This document shows, one piece after another, positions 10,509 through 22,339 of a DNA stretch of 64,000 bases. The stretch covers positions 36,468,955 through 36,532,954 of the forward strand of contig CM063111.1 of NCBI GenBank assembly GCA_031841125.1, given 5' to 3'. Numbering within the stretch: position 1 is the first letter of the stretch; every line of letters begins with the position of its first letter. Both the position numbers and the translations under genes were made by a program. The notes below the pieces were generated by a model. It saw only the letters and a program-made list of their open reading frames with translations. It ran no database searches and was not told the origin of the DNA. The DNA is from Acanthococcus lagerstroemiae. Lineage: Eukaryota; Arthropoda; Insecta; Hemiptera; Eriococcidae.

Positions 10509-13211
10509 CACTGTGATATTGGAAGGCGCATGTTGCGAATTTCTGGGACAGCGAAGGAAATACATTCATCTGTTCTCAAGTAGAGTGATGTGAGGCTGAT
10601 CGTCCAGCTTAGTTATAACTTGCAATTGAAGTACATATTTCGGCTCCACATGCTCGAGTATTGATCGCAGTATGTTGACTAATTGTAGGAATGAGCGTTG
10701 ATGCAAACGTTCTCTTCTGTCTGTCTGCAGGACCGTGGCCGGGCTAGGATTGATACTTCCTTTCATTAGTCTTCTAGAATTCACGGTTTGTTGCTTAAAT
10801 TTTTTGAAAAATCGAAGAATATTCTACTGTGCTCTTGAAACTGTGTTAAGACACGTTCATACAGTTCATGCTGTTTTGAAACCTGTGGAAACTTGAGACG
10901 AAACCACACTCGTCAGTTAAAAGTTTTTTATTTTAAAATTCAAGAATATTTCTTAAATGGGGGAAACTCACCTTAGTATGTCACTTCATTTACAGAAATA
11001 CAAAAAAATCTCCCCAAAAATAAATGCCTACTCTTAAAATTGAAGGAGTCATATATTAATTTGAAAAACTGATATTTTTGTGAATTCTTTGCGCCTTCAA
11101 TATTGAAGATAGACAATATTGTGTAAAAAGTATTTTTTTACAAATACTATGAACAATAAAATACCGTGTTTGAATTTTTTTATTTTGAAAATTTTGAAAT
11201 TATCAGAATTCTAAAAGAAGTAATAAAACTGAATTGCCTCTTCAAAATAGAAAGTATATCCCCATTTAGTTTGAAACGGCATTTTCGGTTCTTTTCGGCG
11301 TTTTGACTGTTTTCGTCATTTTCCGGCGAAATAATAAATTTTCTTCAGCCCCCCCCAACGTTTTATAACGTACTCGTACATCATCAGCACTTCTCTAACG
11401 TGAAGCAAAACGAAGTTTTATACATGTCGAGGAATCCGGTCTCTACTCACCCTGAAACTCGAATCAAAGGTTGAAAACAATGACGTAGAACACTAATGCC
11501 TTAATCTAATGATAGTAGTTTGTTGTTATTCAAACTTCAAACATCAGTATTGTAGAGGTTGTGCAGATGCTGTTCATGTATGGCTAGTCAACGATTCAGA
11601 CAAGTTGGCAAGTAGAGAGCTCCGAAACACCAGAGACCAAGGTTGATTAAGCTCTCACTTTCTTGAGAGCTTCGCCTTTTCGTTCAGTTCTTTGCCATAA
11701 CGGATCGTATCCCTATAATTTGCCTTATTTGGGGAGGTGAGTTTTTGACGAGCCCAATTCCCAAAATTAAGATACTCCGAAAAATGGGAGTTTGAGCTCG
11801 GAGCTGAGCTGTAAAGTTCTTTCAAGAGTTTGCTCTCAGCTCTACCACGAGACCTACCCAAGTAAACTGAATGGGATTAGTGTCATTCTTTCTTTATATC
11901 TTATTTTTGCATGTCTCTATCATCTTAAACAGATGAAGATGGGGTTGATACCTTCATGAACTTCCATTTCCCACCCGAACCTCAGTTTTACAAAAACAAG
12001 TGACGAGAATAGAAGGAAAGACGACCGCGGCAAAATAATGTACTCTTAAAGGAAATCGTTTTGGGAAAACAGTGACATGTACTAAAAAAATCAAATAATC
12101 AATACCGAAGATTGCAATTTGAGTACTGCAGTAGGTATGTGTTTCGTGAGTTCTTGCTGTGTTGAGGAATGAATCTTTTAATAATTGAAAAAAGAGGACT
12201 GCAATGGGTTTTAGACGTTATTCTTCGTTATGTAATGATTCTAGGGTGCTTGATGATCAAGGCTAACAAATAATGAGAATTATGATAACAAAATGGACTT
12301 ACATGAATACATTTGATGATTCCAGTTTCATAATTGACTGTAAGAAAACATCGTTGCATGTGTTTCACATTTATATATCAGGGATTGAACATCTAACTTC
12401 CATCGCCTTTTTCCCATATTAGGGTGCTGAGTACCTGAATTGTCTCTCAGTGTATCATGTGGTAAGGAATTGTAACCTATCTTACGAAGATTCTTGGAAA
12501 GTCTCAACAAATTTTAACTACATATTACGGTGTCGTGACTCTGTTATATGAGAAAGCTTGAATGGTCTTCACATAGTCTTATCAAGTCTTCAATCGTTTT
12601 GCAGAGTCTCACCAAGTCTTCAATCGTTTTGAAGAGTCTCACCAAGTCGTACTATAGACTTCAGGATTGCACCATCTTACAGTGTATTAGAATCTTCTGG
12701 AGCTTTATTGTCTTTAAAGTCCCACACACGTGTAGATCCGAGATTCAAGATGTTTGTTCTGTCGATGGAATATCGAATTTCTTCGTGTATGACGTACAGA
12801 ATTATGGTTGCCATTTTGGGCGCTGTTGATGTGCTGTCGCAAACGTTTTTCTAGTTAATGCGCTGAGTGCCGTTGAAATCCTTGAAATTAGATTAATTTA
12901 TTAATTTAGTTTACCTATACGTTGGTTGGCTTCTTCGAGTATAATATTTCGCCCATTGCGACGTGGTTTTCTGTTCCTTGAACTTCTAATATTCTATTTC
13001 TGCTTGGACTGCTTCCTTGTTAAATGTTAGCATAATTGATGATAGTGTTTCATTTTACAGACCTCCACGAGCAGCCCCGTCCCTAGCTATTACACTCGGG
13101 GCAAAATCCCTTTTGAACGCCGCCTCAGAGTAGCGCCTCCGATGCAATACAGCCATTATTTTTGCCGTCATAAGTTACATTCAAGTTTTCAGAACATATT
13201 TCATTCACTTG
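10509..13211. other. Long gap, one short tandem repeat
   Basis: No gene is recognised. At 12575-12650 a 30 bp unit (caagtcttcaatcgttttg with agagtctcac) repeats about 2.5 times. Near 13075-13130 a GC-richer patch with cagccccgtccctagctatt looks like a solo hAT-family end. The open frames at 11655 and 12548 are short and featureless. Confidence 0.3.
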
Positions 13212-13314
13212 ATCGTACCTAGGATTTTTTTTATTTTGTGCTCATAGGCTCAGTGAGGCATACTATTACTACATACATATATTTTAGGTAAGTGATGTAC
13301 CTTGTTCACGTCCC

Positions 13315-13962
13315 TCACCCAGCCACCCATTTCTGGGTATAAGCGTAGGTCAGATCAACCCACATCTTCCTGTTGGCGGCTTTGTTCGCCCAGTTAGGGC
13401 CCGCCACCTCGACCACCTGATCGCTCCACCTTTTCCGTGGCATCCCGACTTTTCTTTTACCATTCACTGGAGTCCAGAAGGTGGCGACCCTATTCCATTT
13501 ATTTCTAGATTCCCTCGCAACATGCCCTGCATAGCTAAGTTTTAGTTTTCTAATGGCCGAGACTATGTTTTTTGTTTTTGATCTTTTGAAAATTTCCGGA
13601 ATATGGACTTTATCCTTGAGTTTTATACCCAAAATACTCCTAAGCATGGCATGTTGCGTGGTCTCCATTTTTCGGACTTGTTTTGTAGTGCAGGCCCAAG
13701 TTTGCGCCCCTTAAGTCAGAACAGGGTAGACAGTACTCTCGAGGATTTTTATTTTTGAGCTCAGATTGAGCTTCCCTTTGAAGATGGGTCTTTGAGCCCA
13801 GAAAGCCTTCCAGGCATTGGCTCTTCGGATTTTTAGTTCCTTTTTTATTCTGTTTTCTAGTGACATTATCTGACCCAAATATTTATATTCCTCGACTACC
13901 TCGATTTTGTTACCATCTACGAAGATATCCCTAAATTGATTAATATTTGTTATAATTTTGGT
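13315..13962 (-). pseudogene. LINE-B RT thumb and C-terminal domain
   Basis: The minus frame begins NKTKIITNINQFRDIFVDGN and runs through EYKYLGQIMSLENRIKKEL, then YPVLT-stop-GAQTWACTTKQVRK, METTQHAMLRSILGIKLKDK and finally GMPRKRWSDQVVEVAGPNW. The order YLGQ, GAxTW, R-x-x-RW is the usual C-terminal half of APE-type LINE ORF2. One in-frame stop (13711-13713) is the only obvious defect, and the frame is otherwise continuous over about 215 codons. It joins at about 13963 to the inverted upstream half. Confidence 0.85.
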
Positions 13963-13963
13963 T

Positions 13964-15079
13964 TTATTTGACCAAGAACTTATTAAGGAAATAATGGAAT
14001 CTACCTGGTCAACAAGACAAGCAAGGAAAGCACTCTCTAAAGGAAAGTGGCTATTGCCAAAAATTATATCAGAGGAGGGAGTAATAATCCGGAATAAAGA
14101 GGCGATCGCTCGCACTGCTACAAAGTTTTTCGTAAAATTTTACGATGATGATAGATCGGATGAAGCCACCCAAAATGTTCAATTCGATCATTGGTTAGAG
14201 GCTGGCCTCCGAGATGACCAATTCTAGACCCCGAATATCCAAGAAAAAGAAGTATACGAAACACTCAAGGCCCGTAAGGCCAACTGCGCGCCGGGGCCGG
14301 ATGGGGTAGACAACACAACATTGAAAACATTTGCAAAAATTCTGTCAAGGCCACTTGCTTCAATATTTAACTGCGTGCTCTCCTCGGGTCTGTCCCCAGA
14401 GCAGTGGCATCTCTCCGGGATTATTCTTCTCCATAAAAAGGGTGATAGAGCGGTGATTAACAATTACCGTCCTATCAGCTTGTCCTCTAATGTTTGTAAG
14501 GCATTTATGAAAATCCTAAAACAAAAGATTTACCCTGTGCTGGATGCACAACAACCAAACGAGCAGGCCGGCTTTAGAAAAAACTTCAGTACTATTGACC
14601 ATATTCACACTTTAGGGTAAATTTTCGAAAAATCTACCGAATTTCAATCAAAAATAGCAGTGATGTTCATTGACTTTCATAAAGCTTTCGATTCTTTATA
14701 TCATGATAAAATTTGGGTTAGTCTTATGAGACAAGGAATACACTTCAAAATTGTTAGGTTACTGAAAGAACTATATGCTAAATCGGAAGCCATAATCAAA
14801 CTAGAAGGGAATGAGGAGAAGTTTAAAATCAGGAGAGGGGTCAAACAGGGGGACCCACTATCACCCAATATCTTCAATGCGGTTCTGGAGGAAATTTTTA
14901 GAAAAGTTGATTGGAGAGGGAAGGGACTAGTAATGGGGCAAAATAGCACTTTCGGCGAATATAAATACCTAAACAATCTAAGATTTGCAGATGATATTGT
15001 CCTAATTGGGAAAAATAGTGGGGAACTCGAAGCAATGGTGGAGGACTTGAGGAGAGAAAGCAAGGAGATGGGTCTTTCA
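13964..15079 (+). pseudogene. LINE-B RT core (inverted 5' half)
   Basis: One plus frame carries KARKANCAPGPDGVD, NYRPISLSSN, EQAGFRKNFST, MFIDFHKAFDS (first catalytic Asp), RRGVKQGDPLSP and NLRFADDIVLI (catalytic FADD). Only two in-frame stops (about 14225-14227 and 14618-14620) interrupt it, so this copy is relatively young. It ends at MGLS where the target duplication starts; codons read beyond 15079 are host sequence. The segment is inverted relative to the 3' half of the same insertion. Confidence 0.88.
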
Positions 15080-15093
15080 ATCGTACCTAGGAT

Positions 15094-16960
15094 ACAGCAG
15101 TTTAATTCATTAGGGTTAGTATTATGAGTGTAATGTAGGTATAGACATTGAATCAAAATCATAAAAGGTGTAAACAATGAAAAATAACAAATAGAATAAC
15201 AACGTTGATATTTTGTTTTAAAATTAAAAGTTTCAAACAGTCGACTTTCGAGTTCTCGTTTCTGCAAAATGTCTTTATATAATTTTAAAATAGAACTGCT
15301 TCACATGCATATTTCAATTCACATAGTAGTTGCCAAGCCTGATAACCACATCTGCGATTGTTCACCTTGAATAACTTTTTATAATTTTCAATTTTGAAAA
15401 ACTTCTGCATTTAGCCACAGTTCCAGGTAAAGTGAACAGACACGGATTTAGAAAAAGGTGATTGGGGGGGGGGTACAGTACGAAGCATATTGAATATTAG
15501 CTGTTGCTTTTATTTTGGCAGGGGTGTGGGGGCTGGGGTGCTTCCGGAAAAATATTTTATCCAATGTGGGATACGTAATGACGAATATATAGATGCGTTA
15601 TTGTACATTTGTGGCATGTAATGAGCGTACAATTTATCATTTTTATTCCTTCTTTCCTATTATTGCATTGAAAATTTCAACTGGAAGTGACCAGGATTCG
15701 GGGAGCTATGCTTATTATAACTTATAATATGTCGGTTAACCGACTTTTCTTCAGTTAATTTTTATTTTTTAAAGTTATTTTTACCTTAATTGAGTAGCGC
15801 AATCCTTAATAATTTCTTAAAATTTGTTCTAAGTGAAAATGGCGGCTGCCTTTTTCCGTACGTATATAGAGCCTTGATAATCTTACTCTGCATTCAATTA
15901 TGAACTACGCCCGAACTTCAATCTTGCTAAATTTCCGATTACATGAATTTATTTATTGTGAACTAGTTTCTAGACTTCCAGATAGGCTTGTCAAAATTTT
16001 TTTAATAATTGACTATCAGTTGACCGGCTATCCCTTTGCGGTTTTCTTTATATTTATTTTCAGGGTGTTTACAGAGAAAACGCCGATTTAGTTCCATGAA
16101 ATAGTAATTGGAATCCATCAAATCAGAATCTTCAGTTGTTGACCATTCGCCAATACAATGCGCCGTCACGGGTGTGTCATGGTGTGATTCCTTTAGGAAT
16201 ATAATAGAGAATCATAAAATGATATTTTTGATGAATGGGTTTTCAACTTTGGAGCTGTCCCAGGGTGCATGAGATGGACCCCCCCCCCGGCAGGGCGCAC
16301 CTATTTTTAGATTCTGAATCGGCCACCAGACTGCATCATGAATCATCATCCGTCAGCTGAACAGGAAGGGTGTCGACGTGCCATGCAGACGATACCCGTG
16401 AAAGTCTATTCGATTTATCAGTGCCAGGCTGGATAATCATGGTGCTTGGAAATCTTTTAAAGCTTAGTCATTAACTTATAGACTTTGTCATAATGTCAGT
16501 GATTCCATAGTACTGTATACTGTAAGAAGAGGGAATTTTTCAACCCAACATTTTCATCTTGCTTGGCACTGATATTTTCTCAGTGTCCTCAAACACCGTT
16601 AAATACACTTTTTTCGGCTCGAAAATACCAAGCCTGATCGAGTAAACATCCAGGAACACAATGAGACCACAATCAATGTTCTATCTTTTCTAGATTGTGC
16701 AATTTCTCCTCGCTAACGCGGTAAAAACAGGTACTGTCTAAAGTTACCCCGCAAATGTAAAGTAGCCCCGGTTTACGGTACATCTACTGCGATATAAGTA
16801 GACCTGGTATCTCTGGGAACCATTTTTGGCTGTCTGGATAATTTGGTAATTCCAACCCCGCCGGGAGGGGGTGCAAGTTGCACTAGGCCTCACGCTTCAG
16901 GGGCGTCGGTGTTTGAAAAAGAAAATCATTTAAGCATACGAGTATGTACAAGTACATGGG
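15094..16960. other. Gap without recognised gene
   Basis: AT-rich sequence with a perfect 14 bp palindrome GTCGGTTAACCGAC at 15731-15744. Near 15440-15550 there is a G-run flanked by acacggatttag, which resembles a solo CAG-GCGGATTTAG end. No coding frame is convincing. Confidence 0.3.
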
Positions 16961-17150
16961 GTCTGGTTAACCGAGTGAATAGCACGTTGGTCTCAGAATC
17001 CAGAGGTTCCGGGTTCGAGTCCAGTAGCAACTCGCCAGATTTCGACCTAGGCCGGTTTTTCGGTCAGAAGGGAAGAGGGCAAGACAGCCCTAACAGCTCC
17101 CCGGCGTCTCTGAGGTAATGCTCGGAAGGGCGGACTCCAGGCTCGGGTTG
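16961..17150 (+). mobile_element. tRNA-derived SINE
   Basis: The head has an A-box-like TGGTTAACCGAGTGAA near 16964 and a perfect pol III B box GGTTCGAGTCC at 17012-17022, with tRNA-like spacing. The body follows with gccggtttttcggtcagaag and gaagagggcaagacagccct. The same body occurs at 53611-53710, so this is a dispersed SINE and not a tRNA gene. The head resembles a class II (Ser/Leu) tRNA. The 3' limit is uncertain; a long T-run lies at about 17246-17271. Confidence 0.8.
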
Positions 17151-17609
17151 ACAGCGAATCAGAAAAGAAGGGATGTACAAGAACATACTAATCAATTTTG
17201 TACCCTAGTAAATTTTACTTCTAAAAAACTAAAAAATTATTGTTGCTTTTTTTTTTTTTTTTTTTTTTTTGCTGTAACTTGTCGACAATTTCTTGGAAAA
17301 TTGCCTTGGGCCTCGCAGATCCTCTCGGCGAGGCTAGGTAATTCGGATAATCGGGGTTCGGGTAACCAGGGTCCTACTTAAATATTTCCATAATGTGTGG
17401 TGGCCAGCAATTGAAGCGTGCGGCCGAACAACGAGACAAACGCCATCCTGGGCAAAATTGAGATTTTCAGTGGAACATTAAGATTATAGTCTCTTCTATC
17501 ACATGTGCGAGTCTGTTTCAAGCAGGGTCGGACAATTTCAAAATTAGCCCCCCCCCCCGTGAAAAATGTAAAACTATACGAGTACCGCTATTGTCGTTTG
17601 TAATGTCAT

Positions 17610-17940
17610 GGTGTCTACAGGTTTGGAAAATTTGGAAAAAGTCAGGAATTTGAAAAGTAGGTCAGGAAGTTTGTAAATAGTCAGGAAATTCAACAATATT
17701 TTTAAGAAGTTTGGAAAAAAACAAAGAATGAACTCACGGAAACAGCACTCTATATGTATATCTGTGAACACCTTCCTAATGCTTTCACCCAAAAATCAAC
17801 TTCAAATTTTAGTTCATTTTAACCATAGCGTCTAGTAGTTAAAACATAAATATATACTGTCTATACTGTAAAGGTTTAAAGAAGAGAAAAAAAAATTGGA
17901 AAAAGTCAGGAATTTATATTTTTCTATTCTTGTAGACACC
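17610..17940. mobile_element. MITE with GGTGTCTACA inverted ends
   Basis: GGTGTCTACAGG at 17610 is mirrored by TGTAGACACC ending at 17940. The interior is made of ggaaaaagtcagg words close to each end, as in the 32099-32419 element, so the two are related. No target duplication is obvious and there is no open frame of interest. Confidence 0.6.
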
Positions 17941-18394
17941 TTGAATGTTGTATTTTTTTTTTTTACAAAGGAAGTATTACAGAAAAAAATCTATTTTTGA
18001 TAGGTTTTTTATTTTTATTTATTTTTTTTGGAGGGGGATGGGGGCTATGATTTTTGGACCCTAGACCGCGGGCTTAGGTGAGTTGGCTAAAGTGAGTTCA
18101 AAACTATCGCCTACCGATTTCGAGGGATAAAGAGTATAGAGAAGCCTAATCGTGATCCCACTGATAACGAAAAAGACCAAGGTAGATGTGTGCGTGTGCC
18201 CAAAGTAAGTAAACTACAAAGTTCAAAGCTGTTGAGAATCTTTTTTCCAAAGCATTTATCAAAAGAAAATACCTACGTAAATCCACATTTTGCTCCTACA
18301 TAATAATGAGAATGACTGTTTATAGATCTTTCTACAAATTCAAAAGAAAACCAGAACATGTTTAGTATGATATAATGATGATCATAAGAAGGTT
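17941..18394. other. Gap with homopolymer tracts
   Basis: T-runs and a gggggatgggggc tract occur near 17950-18050. Nothing else is recognised. Confidence 0.3.
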
Positions 18395-18650
18395 ATCAGT
18401 CTTAGGACCGGTTGAATGCAGCTCTCCATTTCTCCCTATCTTGTGCAAGTTCTTTCATTTCCAAGTAACTCATTTGATATCCTCGATTATCTGTTGAACA
18501 TACTGGAATCTTTGCCGATCTACTGACTCACTCAATTCTTTCCTTCCAACCTTCCTTCTAGCAGGAATGATATTATTCCTGGGTGCCTCAAGTTATGCCC
18601 TATTATTTTATCATGATTCCTCATATCCTCATCTTCAAACAATTCCAAAT
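18395..18650 (-). pseudogene. LINE-A C-terminal end
   Basis: The minus frames give NHDKIIGHNLRHPGIISFLL, EGRLEGKN, and after frameshifts ERTCTR/EMES remnants of the family ending (xELAQDRExWRAA). The RHPGI motif matches the 3' end of the LINE-A copy near 3010. It is a short, frameshifted 3' fragment. Confidence 0.65.
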
Positions 18651-19129
18651 CAGCCCTGTAGCCAGAGTTTGTGTGGGGTTGGGCTCTATGAACCTTTTGA
18701 GGAACCGAAGCCGACATCTTTTTACAAGCCAAGAGAAATGTGTACATGGGTTTTATGTTTTATTTCAATGGGTGGCTCGCGTCGTTGTCTGAACAGGCTC
18801 GGGTAATTTAGCGAGAGTGTACTGGGGTCATTACATGCAAATTCCATTCCCAATCCAAGAGTCCCAAATTAGTTAACCAAGTTTTTGTTCTAAATTTTAA
18901 GATGTTTCTGTGATATTTCTCTTCATCCCTTCTTTCTTTCTCGTTCTGCGTAATGATGATTTTTTTAAATGGTGGTACCTTTGCGTAAGGGAGCTCAAGA
19001 TATCTTTAGAGGGGGCTCAGCCCCAGCTTCGCTTACTTACTCAATTTTTTCCTGAACAATTTTTATTTCAAGCTATCATGTTCACATCAATTACATACAT
19101 CACTTGAGTTTTATTTTTTTAAATATTTT

Positions 19130-19394
19130 CATACAATATTGTGGCGAAGAACGCTCCCAAACATTCGAGATAAGTAAAGAAAGATCGACACGTTTCGAGC
19201 AGCAGAATAGAAGTTCGATAATGAGAGCGATTAGGAGTTTCGCCGATAACGCCGGGATGTATAAAGGCTGCTGGCCGACGCCGTATAGTCTAGTTTTGAT
19301 ATGCGATAAACTGTGCGTTTGTATTAGTGTGACGTTAAAAGTTCTTAGTACGTGTTTTCGTGCGTTTTCCGGTGCAAATTTCGTTACAATATTC
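19130..19394 (+). promoter_or_regulatory. Promoter-like block with TATA box
   Basis: A CpG-richer stretch with TATAAAGG at 19260-19267, followed 25-60 bp later by gtatagtctag and tgcgtttgtattagtgtgac. The contrast with AT-rich neighbours and the spacing fit an RNA polymerase II core promoter and leader. No coding start follows before LINE-A remnants at 19395, so the assignment is weak. Confidence 0.25.
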
Positions 19395-19775
19395 TAACTC
19401 AAAATCTTCTCCATTTTATTTAAAATATTTTCCAAATCAGTACCTCTTTCAGTTAATAAGACAATATCATCTGCAAACCTGAGCCTCTTTACATCTTTAC
19501 TCGCTCTCCATGTATGGTTACACCTGCTTCAAATTTTTCTTTTATTTCTTTTATATCCCACTTCCCTTACACCTTTTTTCATATTTGCCTCCCGTTTCTC
19601 TCCTTCTATTCTTAATGCAGTTTTCTGTCTGTTTTACAAGTTTAAAATAACTTGACTTTCTTCTTTATTCCTATCCTTTTTAGAATATCCAACATTTTAC
19701 CCCATCTAACATTGTCAACAACTTTTTCAGTATCAACGAATGCCATACATGTATCTTACCCCTTTTTATGTCTCC
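19395..19775 (-). pseudogene. LINE RT fragment (FADD block)
   Basis: The minus strand reads RLRFADDIVLLTERGTDLEN then ILNKMEKIL near 19400-19480. After frameshifts it gives FEAGVTIHGE-like sequence and MLDILKRIGIKK near 19700. This is the RT palm of an APE-type LINE close to LINE-A, missing both ends. Confidence 0.75.
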
Positions 19776-20025
19776 CATCTACAATTGAACCGCATAGTTT
19801 CGAAACAATGTGAGTCTCAAAATTTTGAAAATTGGTTGGATTGATTTGCAATATTGCGAAGTATTGTGAAAAGCTTTTTCAGTGTCAACGAATGCCATGT
19901 ATGTATCCTACCCCTTTTTATGTCTCCCATCTACAATTGAACCAGCATGGTTCAGAAACAACTTGAGTCTCAAAATTTTGAAAATGCGTTGGATTGATTC
20001 GCAATATTGCGACGTCTAATTGCAT
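19722..20025. repeat. 152 bp tandem duplication
   Basis: ctttttcagtatcaacgaat at 19722 recurs at 19874 (agtgtcaacgaat). Both are followed by cccctttttatgtctcccat and ctcaaaattttgaaaat. The unit includes the edge of the LINE fragment, so it arose after that insertion. Divergence of several percent indicates moderate age. Confidence 0.75.
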
Positions 20026-21299
20026 TACGGCTTCGTTGTGAATGATTATATCTCATGGCTCGTGGCATTGTAAATAACACTGTTCACTGTGGAAGGTTGA
20101 AAGGCAGTAACAGTAGAAAACTGAAAAACTAAAAAATAGCCATTCCATATAGTATACATGCATACGTTATGAGCCTTCACACCAGCAACAGTCGTGACGA
20201 GGTGTACTCTCTCTCCATTTCCGTGAATAGGCGAAAATAAGCACAACAACGACAGTCGTGAGGTCCCCCCGCTACTGCCTCCTCCCCCAGAAACCTTCGC
20301 AGGAGTGTATTGAACAACTCCCCAAAGTTTCATGGCGAGAGTGTTGTAAAGTCTGCAGCCGTGTTGTTAATAGAAATTTCCATGGAAATATGAAGGACAC
20401 ACACACAGACACGGACATACGTTAACAGAAATTTCCAAAGAAATATGAAGGACATACACAGACAGACATACATTCATTTTTTTATATATAGAAGATTTTA
20501 GGCGCTGGGGCTTCAGCCCCTCCCCCTCCCCCAAGTTTTCGCTCTATTTCCGCCTCTGTTTCAAGTAAATGCCGCTAGATAACGTCCAAGGCTAACTTAG
20601 GTAAACGATCTTAGGTATAAGAGCATGAGCTGATTTCTTTAATAATGTCTCTCCTACACAATTTGGTAGTGGCGCTTGTCTCGTTGTTCGGCCGCTCGCT
20701 TTAATTTCTGATGCAATGTAGAACTGGAAGATGAAAAGGTTGCTTCATTGGCACCTTTTGCTACCTCGTTTTAAATGTGTGGTTCTCATTTTTAGGAATG
20801 TTTCAGTGTGCCCTAAACATAAATGTGAATATTTTCATTTATTCAGTTTTTCTCCCAAAAATTTCGTCTTTCAGTTTTTGTCAACTTTTTTCTCCCAAAT
20901 TTAGCCGCCTCGGGCAGTTGCCGTGTGGTCGCGACGGACATGTCCGCGAGATATAGTTCCATCTAGTTCAGAATTCACTAGTTGCTCGCTGGTTGGCTTC
21001 GATGCTGCAGCAGCCACCGAGAACACATTTTACTGGAACGAGTGTGTAGCTATGAAATTGCATTGTAACCAAATGAATTTACTCGATGGTAACCGTGTGC
21101 GTTGTTACATCAAAGATGAAACATAATACCCGTGGCATTATTCGAAAATTACCAGCGTGATCGGTGTAGGAAAGTTTAATAATTGGTAATTTTAATTGTT
21201 ATTATTCATCGGGGCGAAGAATAAACCTGTAATAAGGTATAACAAACGTATACTTACATCGTGATCGCTACAACGTGGCCCAGGGGAACTTGACACTTC
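20026..21299. other. Gap with a short duplicated CA-rich unit
   Basis: At 20365-20475 agaaatttcc...gaaatatgaaggaca plus an acacaga tract occurs twice, and is followed by ttttatatatagaagatttt, a common tail of insect transposable elements. A 36 bp sequence at about 20668-20706 is an inverted copy of one at 17411-17446. The frame at 20923-21126 (67 codons) is anonymous. Confidence 0.35.
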
Positions 21300-22225
21300 G
21301 TTTTCGCTCTTTTCGATTTTTAATTTATCTCTGGCCGTTCGGTGTTCACCATCGTCGGGGGAGGATTGCGCCTGCCTTGTGCACCTTGCGCGTGAGGTCC
21401 GATCGTGTCTTGTAACTCATTTTTCCGCGACGCGGTTGCCGGTCGGTGTTATTTTTATCTCGGAGGATTAAACTTTTAAATTAGTAATACCTCAGTCGTA
21501 CAGAGCGAAGTGGGTACAGAGCGGATGTTCTATGGGACATGATGGAAGATGAAAGTATGAATTTTGTTATATATGTATGCGAGTACATACTACGTTGTCG
21601 ACGTAAATCTGTTTTAGATTTTAGATACAAGATTCAAGATGTCCTGGTCTCAAGAAGCTGGTTCTATTTACACCGGCTTCCTGAGCCCGTATAAATGACT
21701 GGGAACCGCGTTTTTTTGGGATTATGAATTCCGATTCACAATGAACTGCCCGACCGCACGATAATACGAAATCGGTTCTAAATGAATCACTTCATATTGG
21801 TGTTTAAACGCTGATACGCCGATTCCTGATTTCTAGAATACGTGGACGGTTTTGATGTGGTCGATTGAGGGAGAAATCCGCGCTTGATAAACGTTTTGAA
21901 TTTCCGTCATGATTACGCAGTTGACCAATGTGACGTTACGACTCTAAAAATGGTTTTTCCCTTATCGTTATCTTATCTTCGTTTCGATCAAAATAACCTG
22001 ACCGTCTCGAGAGATTACTTTGTGGACGCCATTTTGAGAGCACAAACGGTATTATGCTGTATCGTATTCATCGAGTTTGTGCTTGTAATTCAGACTCGGG
22101 AGTGTGTTCATGAAAAATGCAAACATTGGAAACTGCACGAGTTTGTAATTGTTTTGCTGATTACTAAATCAAATCGCTACAGTTGCGGTTTCTATGTCTA
22201 TAATACCTAATGAGGAAAAGTATCG
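21300..22225 (+). promoter_or_regulatory. CpG-richer 5' region of a candidate host gene
   Basis: From about 21300 to 21480 the sequence is rich in CG (ccatcgtcgggggagg, ttccgcgacgcggttgccgg), unlike its surroundings, and lacks repeat similarity. A 51-codon frame begins at 21539 (MMEDESMNFVIYVCEYIL...) and ends at 21694. It could be an upstream ORF or chance. The block precedes the candidate first coding exon at 22226 and may hold the promoter and leader. Confidence 0.3.
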
Positions 22226-22292
22226 ATGGATGTGCCTGCTGTAAATGTTAAGATGCTGCGAGAACTCCGAACAGAATTGAAGAAAGATGGAG
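22226..22292 (+). CDS. Candidate first coding exon of an unidentified host gene
   Basis: An ATG at 22226, with an in-frame stop 15 bases upstream, opens MDVPAVNVKMLRELRTEL followed by KKDG. A possible donor GGAG|GTACTG follows 22292, leaving the frame one base into a Gly codon. The next good exon candidate at 25316 begins with the two bases that complete that codon. The amphipathic KMLRELRTELKK stretch looks like a helix. I do not recognise the protein. An alternative donor AAG|GTGTAG at 22338 would extend the exon by 15 codons. This rests on splice signals and phase only; no homology has been established. Confidence 0.33.
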
Positions 22293-22339
22293 GTACTGAC
22301 TTCCTTGAATTCAGTGGGAGACCTAGACTTTTTCAAGGT

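Larger units (their letters stand above)
13226..15079 (-). mobile_element. LINE-B insertion with twin-priming inversion
   Basis: The 14 bp sequence ATCGTACCTAGGAT sits at 13212-13225 and again at 15080-15093, a perfect target duplication. Between them, the left part (13226 to about 13962) carries the 3' end of a LINE on the minus strand, starting with an A-rich tail next to the left duplication. The right part (about 13965 to 15079) carries the upstream RT region on the plus strand. The plus-strand frame stops at ...ESKEMGLS and the minus-strand frame starts at NKTKIITN, which are neighbours in the intact protein. This is the structure produced by twin priming during target-primed reverse transcription. 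Confidence 0.92.

Noticed and set aside
14701..15267. 188-codon minus-strand open frame
   Set aside because: It lies opposite the LINE-B RT core, which carries all the RT motifs on plus; the minus frame is Ser/Leu-rich and motif-free.
16961..17035. Functional tRNA gene
   Set aside because: A and B boxes are present, but the acceptor stem cannot be formed convincingly and the tRNA-like part is fused to a SINE body repeated at 53.6 kb.
20340..20480. Regulatory CA repeat
   Set aside because: The CA-rich part is within a short tandem duplication followed by a TE-like tail, so a mobile-element tail is the simpler reading.
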